From assembly GCA_026388095.1 (NCBI GenBank), contig JAPLKL010000012.1, positions 1-32,711 of the forward strand: a DNA stretch of 32,711 nucleotides, in the 5' to 3' direction. The DNA comes from Elusimicrobiota bacterium. Lineage in GTDB: Bacteria; Elusimicrobiota; Elusimicrobia; UBA1565; UBA9628. Of the stretch, positions 16,216 to 29,334 are shown in pieces. The position numbers and the translations under genes are program-made. Within the stretch, counting starts at the first letter, position 1. Each line of letters opens with the position of its first letter. Below the pieces are notes generated by a model. It searched no databases, had not been told where the DNA came from, and was given only the letters and a program-made list of their open reading frames with translations.

Positions 16216-16815
16216 TCAGCGCTGGTAGATGGTCTTCCACCAGGTGCGTAGTCCCTCCCACTTCCCTCTAGCGAACACGCGCTTGAGGGCCTGTCCAAGC
16301 CTCTTGCCGGTCTTGGTCTGGAGCCGCCTGACGTTGGACTCGACCCACTCGCGCGCGACCGTCTTCTCCTGCCAGAAATACTCCAAAGCCTGGATCGCGC
16401 ATTCCAGATAGTCGGCGTCCCGAGCGGCCCTGGCCTCGGGGCTGCGGCCCGCGCTCCACTCGCGACCCAGCGCCTCGATGCGCGCGCGGCCGCGGCCTTC
16501 AGGCAGGCAGGCGTTCTGTTCGTCCCGGGCGCGGGCTTCATCAGCGGAGAGATTCTTCCAATAGCGCTTGACCACGGCATGGGCGTCGCCTATGCGCGCC
16601 TCGGGCAGGTCGTGGAACAAGCCCAGGGATGCCGCTTTGTAAGGGTCCGCGCCCTCCTCGCCCGCGATGTAGAAGGCCAGAAGCGACATGCGGTGGGAGT
16701 GCTCGGCGACGCTCTCGGGATCCTTGACCCCGGAGCACCACCAACCGGTGCGCTTGACGCGCTTGAGGAGTCCGGCCTCCACGGCCCACTGCAGTATCCG
16801 CTCTTCCCTGTTCAT
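16216..16815 (-). CDS. HD-domain hydrolase, YfbR/HDDC2-like
   Basis: About 199 residues from the ATG at 16815; an in-frame ATG at 16821 gives 201. The metal-binding HD motif is spread as ESVAEHSHRM, LFHDLPEARIGD and a later DADYLECAIQALEYF, as in 5'-deoxynucleotidases YfbR and HDDC2. WWCSGVKDPESVAEHS is the characteristic N-terminal pattern. The probable activity is dephosphorylation of deoxynucleoside monophosphates, in the cytoplasm. The start at 16815 is favoured because TATCAT stands exactly 6 bases before it. It is divergent from era across 22 bases. YceI follows on the same strand. Confidence 0.88.
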   Translation of the reverse strand: MNREERILQWAVEAGLLKRVKRTGWWCSGVKDPESVAEHSHRMSLLAFYIAGEEGADPYKAASLGLFHDLPEARIGDAHAVVKRYWKNLSADEARARDEQNACLPEGRGRARIEALGREWSAGRSPEARAARDADYLECAIQALEYFWQEKTVAREWVESNVRRLQTKTGKRLGQALKRVFARGKWEGLRTWWKTIYQR

Positions 16816-16821
16816 GGGCAT

Positions 16822-16831
16822 ATGATATCAT
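16822..16831. promoter_or_regulatory. Shared palindromic -10 for HD gene and era
   Basis: The 10-base palindrome ATGATATCAT lies in the 22-base gap between the two starts and contains TATCAT on both strands. The plus-strand copy is 16826-16831, 6 bases before the era GTG at 16838. The minus-strand copy is 16827 down to 16822, 6 bases before the ATG at 16815. A -10 at that distance places the transcript start at or next to the start codon. Confidence 0.55.
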
Positions 16832-16837
16832 TCCCTC

Positions 16838-17740
16838 GTGACCGACAAGGAGTCCAAGGCCGGCTTCGTCGTGCTGCTGGGGCGGCCCAACGCGGGCAAG
16901 TCCACCCTCCTCAACGCCCTGCTGAAATCCAAGCTCTCCATCGTCTCGCCCAAGCCGCAGACCACGCGCCACCGCATCCTGGGCATCCTCGACGGGGACG
17001 GTTTCCAGGCCTGCCTGGTCGACACCCCCGGCCTCATCGAGAACCCCAAGGATCCGCTCCAGAACTGCCTGCGCCGCCAGGCCATGGGCGCGGCCCACGA
17101 GGACCCGGACATCATGGTGCTCGTCGTCGAGCCGGCGATGCCGTCCGAGGACCTGCTGCGCGAGCTGGCGGCCCTGAACCGGGGCGGCAAGCCCTTCCTC
17201 CTGGTCCTCAACAAGGCCGACCTGCCGGCCCCGGCCGGCGCTCAGGACCGGGTCCTGCAGGCCTACGCGGAGGCTCTCAAGCCTACGGCCGCATTCAAGA
17301 TCTCCGCGCTCAAGAAAGACGGCGTCGCGGACCTGCTCAAGAAGATCGTGGAGCTGCTGCCCGTGTCCCCGCCGTTCTACGAGCCGGGCCAGTACACGGA
17401 CCGCTACGAGCGCTTCTTCGCGGCGGAGATCGTGCGCGAAGCCGTCTTCGACCTCTACGGCGAGGAGATCCCTCATGCCACGGCCGTGGTCATCGAACAA
17501 TTTCGCGAAGTCCCGGACGCGCCGGACCAGATCAACGCGACGCTCTACGTGGAGCGCGACACCCAGAAGGGGATCATCATCGGCAAGGGCGGCAAGGCTC
17601 TGCGCCAGCTGCAGGACCAGGCCCTGCAGGGCATCGTCGACTTCCTGGGCCGGCCCGCGGACCTGGAGGTCTGGGTCAAGGTGCGCAAGAACTGGCGCAA
17701 GGACCCCCGGTCGCTGAAGGAGTTCGGCTACCTGTCGTGA
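16838..17740 (+). CDS. era: GTPase Era
   Basis: 300 residues, normal for Era, starting with GTG. The G1 loop is G15RPNAGKST23, then KPQTTRHR (G2), VDTPGLIENP (G3), LVLNKADL (G4) and KISALKKDG (G5). The C-terminal KH domain has the GIIIGKGGKALRQL core and VWVKVRKNWRKDP. Era binds 16S rRNA near its 3' end and helps assemble the small subunit. No Shine-Dalgarno precedes the GTG, and a -10-like TATCAT ends 6 bases before it, so the mRNA may be leaderless. It converges on the next gene with a 9-base gap. Confidence 0.97.
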   Translation: MTDKESKAGFVVLLGRPNAGKSTLLNALLKSKLSIVSPKPQTTRHRILGILDGDGFQACLVDTPGLIENPKDPLQNCLRRQAMGAAHEDPDIMVLVVEPAMPSEDLLRELAALNRGGKPFLLVLNKADLPAPAGAQDRVLQAYAEALKPTAAFKISALKKDGVADLLKKIVELLPVSPPFYEPGQYTDRYERFFAAEIVREAVFDLYGEEIPHATAVVIEQFREVPDAPDQINATLYVERDTQKGIIIGKGGKALRQLQDQALQGIVDFLGRPADLEVWVKVRKNWRKDPRSLKEFGYLS

Positions 17741-17749
17741 CGGGCCAGG

Positions 17750-19750
17750 TCACTGGAAGCGCATGGCCCTGAAGACGTTCTTGTAGCCGTCGCTCCAGGC
17801 CCGGCTCGGGTCGGCCCGCAACGGGGACCAGCCGGCGCTGCGCAGCTTCGCGGCCAAGCTTTCGTCCGACGTCGCGGCGAACCACTGCGAGCCATGCAGG
17901 TAGGGGCTGTCGCCGCCCTCCGCCGCGGGGTCGGAATCCTTGGCGAAGCCCGCCATCCCGAGGGCCTGGGTGTCGGCCGCCAGCACGGGCGGAAGGAAGA
18001 AATAATTGCTGGAGCAATGGATGACCAGCATGCCGCCGTCTTTGAGCTTGGCCCGGTACAGCTGCATGGCCTCCGAAGTCAGGAGATGGAACGGGATATT
18101 GGCGCCGTTGAACGCGTCCAACAGGATCAGGTCCAGGCTCAGGGGCGGCTCTTTGGCGAGGGTCATGCGGGCGTCCCCGACCAGATACCGGAGCTCCGCC
18201 TGGCTGTCGGCCAGGAAAGTGAAGTGCTTGCGCGCCAGCTCTATGACGTCCGGGTCGAGCTCATAGATGCTCCACCGGCTGCCCGGGCGGGCGTAGGGCA
18301 GCAGGTCTCCCGCGCCCAAGCCCACGAGCGCCACATCGCGGGCGGCCGCGCTGATCGCGAAAACGTCGCGGACCGGGGAATTGGCTCCATAATAGAGCAG
18401 CGGCGTGCTCCTCTTGCCCTCGGCGAGGTACTGCATCCCGTGGGGCGTGGCTCCGTGGCTCATGATGCGCATCCCGCGGGCCAGATCGTCCTTCACATGA
18501 TAGACGCCGTAGAAATTGCGCAGGGCCTCGACGGTCTTGGGGCCCGGGACCGGGCGATTGGAGATGAGGACGCCTATGAGCACTATGGCCGCGGCGGCGG
18601 CGTATTTCCTGCCGCCCGCGAGCCTGCGCACGAAGAACAGGAGCAGCGCGCAGGCCGCGAACATGATGAGGACCGCGTCGATGTCCGCATATCGCGCGAA
18701 GACATGCCGCGCCAGGATGGGAAGGCCCAGGCAGATCACGGCGGTGCCGCAGAGCCCGCCGGCGGCGATGTAAAGATAGTATCGGGAGAGGAGGCCGTGC
18801 CCGGGCTTGATGCCATAGAGCTCCCGGTGCAGGAACAAGCAGCCGAGCATGAGGGCCAGGTTCGACATGCAGACGATCATAAGGCTCGCGGTCACATGGG
18901 GAGCCTTCGCCAAATAGAGAGCCGCCGCCGCCGCCAGCAGGAACGCCGAGCCCAGGATGTGCTTTTTATGGGGGGTCTCCAGGAAATAGGCGGCGAAAGA
19001 GAGCAGGTAGATGAGCAGCGGGACCATCCAAGTCAGGGGCATGGGGGAGGTCATGGTGTTGACGTAATTGGTGGCCGTGATCAGGGCCGCCGAGGTGGTG
19101 GCCGGCAGGAGGAACCAGAGGAAGGCGGCCTGGGACGGCTTGATGTCGTCGAAAGGTCCAGCCGCCTCCGGCAGTCTCTGATACTTCTGTCTCAGAAGGG
19201 GCAGGAACGCGGCGATGTAGGCCACGAAGAGCAGGCGCCAAAGCAGATAGATGGTCTTCAGATTGAAAGCCGGCTCCAAGACCAAGGGATAGGAAAGCAA
19301 GCCGAGCACCGAGCCCAGATTGGACCAGCCGTAGATGGAGTAGGGGCTGCGGCACTTGCTTTCAGGGGTCTGCGCGTAGAGCGCCTGGGCCATGGTCGAG
19401 GTCGCCGAGAGGAGCAGGAAGGGCAGGCCCAGGAAGATGGCCAGCCTGAACAGCATGTCGGCTGCCGGCTGTCCGGTCCAGGCGTGCCGGGGGAAGCGCC
19501 AAGGCATGACCACGGCCGACAACGCCAGCAGGCTGAGATGCAGCCTGACGAAGCGCTCGGATGATATCCGCCGGGGGATGAAGTAGGCGTAGAGGTAGCC
19601 GAGGAACAGCAGGCCCTGGAAGAAGAGCAGGCAGGTCGTCCAGATCTGGTAGCCCCCGCCGTAGATCGGCAGCACGAGCTGGCCGCTGATCAGCTCGACC
19701 TGGAACAGGAGGAAGGCCCCCAGGAAGGCCAGGACGGAATACCGGGCCAT
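17750..19750 (-). CDS. Fused multi-pass membrane / spermidine-synthase-like protein
   Basis: 666 residues. The N-terminal 400 or so residues contain many hydrophobic helices, with family signatures FLLFQVELISGQLVLPIYGG, SATSTMAQALYA and SIYGWSNLGSVLGLLSYPLV. The C-terminal 220 residues are a spermidine-synthase-like Rossmann domain: DVALVGLGAGDLLPYARPG, IYELDPDVIELARKHF, VGDARMTLA, LILLDAFNGANIPFHLLT. This fused MFS/spermidine synthase family is common, but few members have shown polyamine synthesis; the glycine loop GLGAGD differs from the classical GGGDG. The arginine decarboxylase gene lies nearby on the same strand, so a polyamine link is plausible but not shown. No Shine-Dalgarno is obvious. 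Confidence 0.9.
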   Translation of the reverse strand: MARYSVLAFLGAFLLFQVELISGQLVLPIYGGGYQIWTTCLLFFQGLLFLGYLYAYFIPRRISSERFVRLHLSLLALSAVVMPWRFPRHAWTGQPAADMLFRLAIFLGLPFLLLSATSTMAQALYAQTPESKCRSPYSIYGWSNLGSVLGLLSYPLVLEPAFNLKTIYLLWRLLFVAYIAAFLPLLRQKYQRLPEAAGPFDDIKPSQAAFLWFLLPATTSAALITATNYVNTMTSPMPLTWMVPLLIYLLSFAAYFLETPHKKHILGSAFLLAAAAALYLAKAPHVTASLMIVCMSNLALMLGCLFLHRELYGIKPGHGLLSRYYLYIAAGGLCGTAVICLGLPILARHVFARYADIDAVLIMFAACALLLFFVRRLAGGRKYAAAAAIVLIGVLISNRPVPGPKTVEALRNFYGVYHVKDDLARGMRIMSHGATPHGMQYLAEGKRSTPLLYYGANSPVRDVFAISAAARDVALVGLGAGDLLPYARPGSRWSIYELDPDVIELARKHFTFLADSQAELRYLVGDARMTLAKEPPLSLDLILLDAFNGANIPFHLLTSEAMQLYRAKLKDGGMLVIHCSSNYFFLPPVLAADTQALGMAGFAKDSDPAAEGGDSPYLHGSQWFAATSDESLAAKLRSAGWSPLRADPSRAWSDGYKNVFRAMRFQ

Positions 19751-19792
19751 GGTACGAGCATGTTACCATAATGCCGGAGGCCGGCTGAGGAC

Positions 19793-20440
19793 TTACCGAG
19801 GCGGGTTGGCGAAGTTGTCGCCCATGACCCGGGCAAAGGCCGCCTGCAGGTCGAACATCCGGTAGCCGCACTGCGCCGGGGGCTCGCCCGAGCTCCCGTC
19901 CGAGACCCACAGGATCGGGCAGTGCGCCTGATAGCGTTTGTACTCCCGGATCGCCGCTTCGGAGATGTGCTCCTCGCGCAGGGCCGGCTGATCCTCCGGA
20001 GCGCCCGGCGCCGAGGCCGCCGCGCTCCGCGGGGTGAAGAAGCGCACCTGCGCCTCCACGAAGCGGGAGAAGCTCTCCGGCGCGTCGCGGAGCACGACGA
20101 ACACGTCCGTGACCTGGCCGTCATCGAACTGAGGCGCCGCCAGGACGAAGTAGCGGAACCGGGTGGGGTTCTCCTCCGCGGTCCGGCTCAGGATGCGGCG
20201 CAGGCGCTCGTAGAACGCGGGGCCCAGCTTGTCGAGGCAGACCCCCCGCCGCGCCATGTTGACCAGGAGGAACGACTCGAAATCCTTCACGTCCTGCTCG
20301 CCGCGGCCCTCTTCCAGGGTCGCCGACCTCATCTCCTTCTCCCCGACCCTGATGACCACGCCCGGGTCCGGAGCGGGGATGTCCGCGCTCCGAACGGCCA
20401 TGGGAAGCCCCAAGACCAGCATCAAGGACCACAGGCGCAT
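19793..20440 (-). CDS. Secreted protein of unknown function
   Basis: 215 residues from the ATG at 20440; earlier in-frame starts are the ATG at 20449 and a TTG at 20461. A signal peptide is visible (MRLWSLMLVLGLPMAVRS). The mature part includes GVVIRVGEKEMRSATLEEG, VKDFESFLLVNMARRGVCLD, FRYFVLAAPQFDDGQVTDVFVVL and AAIREYKRYQAHCPILWVSD, with three cysteines. No family was recognised. It lies 42 bases upstream of the membrane/spermidine-synthase gene on the same strand. CTATAT at 20448-20453, 7 bases before the ATG, could be its -10. Confidence 0.65.
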   Translation of the reverse strand: MRLWSLMLVLGLPMAVRSADIPAPDPGVVIRVGEKEMRSATLEEGRGEQDVKDFESFLLVNMARRGVCLDKLGPAFYERLRRILSRTAEENPTRFRYFVLAAPQFDDGQVTDVFVVLRDAPESFSRFVEAQVRFFTPRSAAASAPGAPEDQPALREEHISEAAIREYKRYQAHCPILWVSDGSSGEPPAQCGYRMFDLQAAFARVMGDNFANPPR

Positions 20441-20491
20441 ACTATGCATATAGGGGCCCAAAGGCCCGCGGACAAAGGCCGGAGGGCCCCC

Positions 20492-20847
20492 GCAAGCCTA
20501 GGTCCAAAGGCCCAGGCTTGCAGGCTGCTGATAAAGTCCGTTCTGCGAGCGCCCGGCGGCCGTTTGCCGGCCGTAAGGAAATCCGTCCGGCCGGTACCTG
20601 CGGGACTTCCGATACCGCAGGTGCCGGGCGCAACCGACGCGCGCACCTGCCCGTAAGGAAGGCGGGCAGGTGCCGTGCGGCAATAGCGCACGGAAGCGCG
20701 GCGGCAGGACCCATCCGATAGGTCGAACGAAGGATGGCGCCCCTGCCCGTAAGGAAAACGGGGGCAGGGACCTGGCGACACGGCGTTCTCCTTTTCGCCA
20801 GGCCTTCGGCGCGACTGGCGAGCCTTCGGCTCGCCAGTTCGTTTTTT
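20492..20847 (+). ncRNA. Candidate structured RNA: tandem hairpins ending in a terminator
   Basis: This 356-base stretch has no coding support. Read on the plus strand it folds into a succession of hairpins: GCAAGCCT with its complement (20492-20499/20514-20521), GCCGGCC (20566-20572/20589-20595), GGTACCTGCGG (20593-20603/20615-20625), GCACCTGCCCG (20643-20653/20663-20673, perfect), CCGTGCG (20673-20679/20687-20693), CCATCC (20711-20716/20732-20737), CCCTGCC (20741-20747/20763-20769), CCTGGCG (20771-20777/20796-20802). Three of them carry CCGTAAGGAA or CCCGTAAGGAA in the loop region. A plus-strand terminator follows. Both neighbours lie on the minus strand. A dispersed repeat or a protein-binding array is an alternative. 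The promoter was not identified. Confidence 0.4.
20812..20847 (+). terminator. Rho-independent terminator on the plus strand
   Basis: A perfect 11-bp stem (ACTGGCGAGCC at 20814-20824 with GGCTCGCCAGT at 20828-20838) has a 3-base loop and is followed by TCG and six T residues at 20842-20847. The T run follows the stem only on the plus strand; on the minus strand it would be an A run before the stem. No annotated gene on the plus strand ends here. Confidence 0.7.
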
Positions 20848-20850
20848 GGA

Positions 20851-20888
20851 CCGTATACACACTGTGTCCGGACACAGTGTGTATACGG
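20851..20888. repeat. Perfect 38-bp palindrome without spacer
   Basis: The half CCGTATACACACTGTGTCC at 20851-20869 is followed at once by its exact reverse complement at 20870-20888. There is no loop and no mismatch. It lies 3 bases after the plus-strand terminator T run and 40 bases beyond the speA stop. No U run follows on either strand, so a terminator role is unlikely; a dimeric-protein binding site, cruciform or element end are possibilities. Confidence 0.9.
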
Positions 20889-20928
20889 CATGCGAGCGGA
20901 GATCTCTGGCGGGTTTGTCAGCAGCCTG

Positions 20929-22941
<2,013 letters not shown>

Positions 22942-22948
22942 CGCAGTC

Positions 22949-22954
22949 AGTATA
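22949..22954 (-). promoter_or_regulatory. -10-like TATACT before speA
   Basis: TATACT on the minus strand ends 7 bases before the speA ATG in the 17-base gap after the TPR gene. No -35 match was found. It fits the recurrent start-proximal hexamer pattern in this window. Confidence 0.4.
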
Positions 22955-22958
22955 TCAA

Positions 22959-24128
22959 TTACGCGCCGAAGGGCGAGATATGCCCCGGGTAGCCGTCTTT
23001 CCAGGGAGCGCGCAGGCCGGCTCTGGCGAACTGCCTCAGGTCCCACAGGTCGGGCTCGGCAGCCGCCGCCTTGTAGAGCTCCACGGCCTCCGGGCGCCGG
23101 CCCATGAGGTCGAGGAGGTTGCCGGCGCGGATCTCGGCCCAGACGCCCCAGCGCGTGATCTTGCCGTCGATGCGGATATCTTGGGCGGCGCGCAGGGCCG
23201 TGAGAGCCTCCTGGCGGCGACCCGCGGCCCAGAGCGTGGTGCCCTGGATCACCAGAGCCTTGGCCAGTTGCAGGGAGTCATATTCGCCGCTGCGCGCCCG
23301 CTCCAGGAACCCGTCCACGTCGGCCAGGACCTCGGGGTAGCGGCCGGCCTCGTAGTTCGCCACGAAATCGATGTCCTGGACCATGGCCGAGTCCGGGTAG
23401 CGCTGGCGCACCTCGGCGCTGAGCCGGGTGGCTTCGGACGGGTCGCGCAGGCCCCACTGGTCCTCGAGCAATATCTCGCACAGGATCATCTTGGAGACGA
23501 CCTGGCTGAAGGTCCCGCTCCGGGCCGAGCGCTTGAGCTCGTCGATGCCGCGCTCGCGGTTGCCGCGCAGGAAGAGCTTGGCCAACACGCGCACGAAGCG
23601 CGGGTAGGCGTCCGAATAATAGTCGTACATGCCCAGGCCCAGCCAGGGGTCGCCCATGGATGGATCCAGCAGGGCGGCCTTCTTGAGGTGCGCGACCGCG
23701 GTACGGCCATGCCAATAGGCCTTGAGCCATTGGTGGCGCACGGCGAGCAGGCGCGCCGAGACCCCGTAGGCCGCGCCCAGGGCCATGAAGCCCTCCGCGT
23801 CCCGGGGATGCTTCTTGACCCAGGCCGTGCCCTTGACGATGGCGTCATCGGTCCGCTTGGCGAAGGTGGCCAGCAGGGCCGGGTCGGCCTGCTCGGCTCC
23901 GTAGATGTACTGGATCATGGAGACCGCGGCCAAGCCGAAGTGGCCGTAAGGATGGTCCGGCTCCAGGGCGATGACGCCGCGCACCGCGGCGTCGGCCTCG
24001 CTCCACTTCATGGAATAAAGGAGGTCGAGCGCGTTCTGCAGCTGGCGGTCCATCTCCGGGGGGATGGCCCGGGCGCAGGCGGGCAGCAAGAGCAGCAGGC
24101 AGAGAGCTCGGCGCAGGTGTCTCATCAT
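22959..24128 (-). CDS. Secreted TPR-repeat protein
   Basis: 389 residues (a second ATG at 24125 is possible). A signal peptide MRHLRRALCLLLLLPACARA is followed by helical repeats. TPR-like units are seen in ALDLLYSMKWSEADAAVRG, ALEPDHPYGHFGLAAV, HLKKAALLDPSMGDPWLGLG, GIDELKRSARSG and AGNLLDLMGRRPEAVELYKAA. The Cys in LLLPACARA could suggest a lipobox, but the following residues are not the classic Gly/Ala/Ser-rich form, so lipidation is open. It likely works as a periplasmic scaffold; partners are unknown. It has a consensus promoter of its own and lies 17 bases before speA on the same strand. Confidence 0.85.
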   Translation of the reverse strand: MMRHLRRALCLLLLLPACARAIPPEMDRQLQNALDLLYSMKWSEADAAVRGVIALEPDHPYGHFGLAAVSMIQYIYGAEQADPALLATFAKRTDDAIVKGTAWVKKHPRDAEGFMALGAAYGVSARLLAVRHQWLKAYWHGRTAVAHLKKAALLDPSMGDPWLGLGMYDYYSDAYPRFVRVLAKLFLRGNRERGIDELKRSARSGTFSQVVSKMILCEILLEDQWGLRDPSEATRLSAEVRQRYPDSAMVQDIDFVANYEAGRYPEVLADVDGFLERARSGEYDSLQLAKALVIQGTTLWAAGRRQEALTALRAAQDIRIDGKITRWGVWAEIRAGNLLDLMGRRPEAVELYKAAAAEPDLWDLRQFARAGLRAPWKDGYPGHISPFGA

Positions 24129-24140
24129 GCGAGAATAAGG

Positions 24141-24169
24141 ATTCTAGCGGAGACCTCGCCTATTGTCAA
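24141..24169 (-). promoter_or_regulatory. Consensus sigma-70 promoter of the TPR gene
   Basis: On the minus strand TTGACA (24169-24164), a 17-base spacer and TAGAAT (24146-24141) lie 12 bases before the ATG at 24128. The 5' leader would be only about 5 bases. Confidence 0.75.
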
Positions 24170-24175
24170 TGATGG

Positions 24176-24943
24176 TCATCGAGTCTGCTGGAGGCCTCCG
24201 AAAGAGACGATGCCCCAGGCCGCCGTGGCCGCGCAGAAGAACAGCACCGCGGCCAGGTCCAGGCCGGGGGGCAGCACGCTCCAGCCGAGCAGGACCCAGC
24301 GCATGAGATCGACGCAGTAGGTGAAGGGATCGCAGTACGCGGCCAGGCGCAGCGCCGGCCCGCTCTGCGTGAGGTCGAAGAGGGCGCCGCCGAAGAAGAA
24401 CATGGGCCAGGTCAGGAAGCTCATGACCAGGCCGAAGCCCTCCATGCTGTTCATGCGCGCGCCGATGCCCAGGCCGACGTTGACCAGCAGGAACGAGAAG
24501 AGCGCGGCCAAGGCCACCGCGCCCGCGATCTTGAGCGGCCCCAGAGGCAGGATGAGCGCGGCGCCTATGATGAGCAGGATGCAGGCCTCCAGCGTCCCGC
24601 CCACCATGCCGCCCAGGGCCTTGCCGAAGAACAAAGTGCTGCGCGAGATGGGAGCCACCAGGACCTCCTTGAGGAAGTCCAGGCGCTTGTCCCAGATGAT
24701 GTAGAGGCCGTAAGTGATGGAGGTGAAGAGGATGACCATGCACAGGATACCCGGAAAGATGAACTGCTGGTAGTTGTAGCCCGGGACCGGGCTGTGCCCC
24801 GCCAGGCCCCGCCCCACCACGAAGAGGAAGAGCAGCGGCGAGACCATGATGGCGATGATGCGCTCCTTCTCCCGGAGGTAGACCTTGATCTCGCGCAGGA
24901 ACAGGGCGTAGACGGCGTTGAGGTCGGCGAGCAGGGGGCTCAT
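24176..24943 (-). CDS. ABC-2 type transporter permease
   Basis: 255 residues with about six hydrophobic segments, of the DrrB/ABC2 membrane class. It starts with a cytoplasmic FLREIKVYLREKERIIAIMVSPLLFLFVVG, then has YQQFIFPGILCMVILFTSITYG, LDFLKEVLVAPISRSTLFFGK (the coupling-helix type sequence), a run of hydrophobic helices and the final YCDPFTYCVDLMRWVLLG, which is typical for the family. With the ATPase upstream it forms an exporter of unknown cargo, perhaps a drug, lipid or polysaccharide. Its ATG overlaps the ATPase stop (ATGA). Confidence 0.95.
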   Translation of the reverse strand: MSPLLADLNAVYALFLREIKVYLREKERIIAIMVSPLLFLFVVGRGLAGHSPVPGYNYQQFIFPGILCMVILFTSITYGLYIIWDKRLDFLKEVLVAPISRSTLFFGKALGGMVGGTLEACILLIIGAALILPLGPLKIAGAVALAALFSFLLVNVGLGIGARMNSMEGFGLVMSFLTWPMFFFGGALFDLTQSGPALRLAAYCDPFTYCVDLMRWVLLGWSVLPPGLDLAAVLFFCAATAAWGIVSFGGLQQTR

Positions 24944-25917
24944 CGGGTATTGCGCGAGACCGCGATCCGCTGGAAGATGGTGTCCTGCCCCCCCTCCTCG
25001 TCGCGCATCTGCCGCCCGGTGAACTTGAGGAAGACGTCGTCGAGCGTGACCCGCCGCACCTGCACTTCCTCGATGACCGGGCAGCGTTCGAGCAGGGCCT
25101 GCAGGTGGCGCGGCGCCTCGGCCACGGTGAGCCGCAAAAACCCGTCCTCCCGGACCGCCTCCTTGACGAAGTCCAGCCCGGCGAAGTCCTCGGGACGGAC
25201 GTCGCCTTTGAGCCGGACCACGTCGCCGCCGACCTTGCGCTTGAGCTCGTCGGGAGTGCCGAGCTCCCGGATGCGGCCCCGGTCGATGATGGCGACGCGC
25301 TCGGCGAGGTTGTCCGCCTCTTCCATGTAGTGGGTGGTGAGGATGATGGTGGTGCCGGCGCGCCGGCGCAGCTCGCGGACGTAACCCCAGACGGCTTGGC
25401 GGCTGGCCGGGTCGAGCCCCAGCGTGGGCTCGTCCAAGAACAGGATGCGCGGCTCGTGGATGAGGCCGCGGGCGATCTCCAGGCGCCGGCGCATGCCGCC
25501 CGAATAAGTGCGCACGCGGTCGTCGCCGCGCTCGCTCAAGCCCACGGTGGCGAGCATCTTCTCGATGCGGCCGCCGATCTCGCGCCGGGGCACGCCGTAG
25601 AGCATGGAGTGGAGCTGGAGGTTCTCGCGGCCGCTCAAAAGGTCGTCGACGCTGGGCTCCTGGAACACGATGCCGATGTTCTGGCGCACCGCCAGGCCCT
25701 CGCGGACGATGTCGTGCCCGGCCACGCGCGCCGTGCCCGAGGTGGGCTTGACCAAGGTGCAGAGCATGCTGATGAAGGTGGTCTTGCCCGCGCCGTTGGG
25801 GCCGAGCAGGGCGAAGACCTCTCCCTCGGGGATGGCCAGGTCGATGCCGTCGACCGCGACGAGGTCTGCGAACCGCTTGGTCAGGCCTGCGGTCTCTATG
25901 GCGAAGGCGCTGCTCAT
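24940..25917 (-). CDS. ABC transporter ATP-binding protein, DrrA-like
   Basis: 325 residues. Walker A is GPNGAGKTT from residue 39, the Q-loop region is GIVFQEPSVDD, the signature is YSGGMRRRLEIARG, Walker B is ILFLDEPTLGLDP, and the H-loop is TTHYMEEADNLAERV. A C-terminal extension of about 90 residues (DELKRKVGGDVVRLKGDVRPEDF onward) is characteristic of the DrrA/NodI class. It powers the permease encoded next. TAGAAT ends 6 bases before the ATG, suggesting a leaderless transcript; there is no Shine-Dalgarno. Confidence 0.96.
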   Translation of the reverse strand: MSSAFAIETAGLTKRFADLVAVDGIDLAIPEGEVFALLGPNGAGKTTFISMLCTLVKPTSGTARVAGHDIVREGLAVRQNIGIVFQEPSVDDLLSGRENLQLHSMLYGVPRREIGGRIEKMLATVGLSERGDDRVRTYSGGMRRRLEIARGLIHEPRILFLDEPTLGLDPASRQAVWGYVRELRRRAGTTIILTTHYMEEADNLAERVAIIDRGRIRELGTPDELKRKVGGDVVRLKGDVRPEDFAGLDFVKEAVREDGFLRLTVAEAPRHLQALLERCPVIEEVQVRRVTLDDVFLKFTGRQMRDEEGGQDTIFQRIAVSRNTR

Positions 25918-25923
25918 GAAGTC

Positions 25924-25952
25924 ATTCTACGATTTTCACTAAATGTTATAAT
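25924..25952. promoter_or_regulatory. Divergent -10 elements for ABC exporter and nusB
   Basis: On the minus strand, TAGAAT at 25929-25924 ends 6 bases before the ATP-binding gene ATG. On the plus strand TGTTATAAT (an extended -10) has its TATAAT at 25947-25952, 40 bases before the nusB GTG. No good -35 was found for either. Confidence 0.55.
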
Positions 25953-25992
25953 AGTCGCGCGCTCTTTCATCCCGTGAACGAGGAGTCCCGCC

Positions 25993-29259
<3,267 letters not shown>

Positions 29260-29334
29260 CGTAGCTGGCAAACGCTATGATACCAAAACGCCGGCGGGAT
29301 GAAGACCCCGCAAACGAGCCCTCTTGCAGCTGAT

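Noticed and set aside
17741-17762. Terminator between era and the convergent gene
   Set aside because: Only a 5-bp GTGAC/GTCAC pairing with no T run.
20453-20888. CRISPR array or integron attC sites
   Set aside because: There are no equal-length direct repeats with unique spacers, no cas genes, and no integrase or attC core sites; the repeated part is confined to hairpin loops.
20422-20891. Open frames in all three minus-strand frames over the hairpin block
   Set aside because: The translations are Arg/Ala/Gly-rich, have no signal or family pattern, and repeat words arise only from the hairpin repeats. Lack of stops is explained by high GC and repeat structure.
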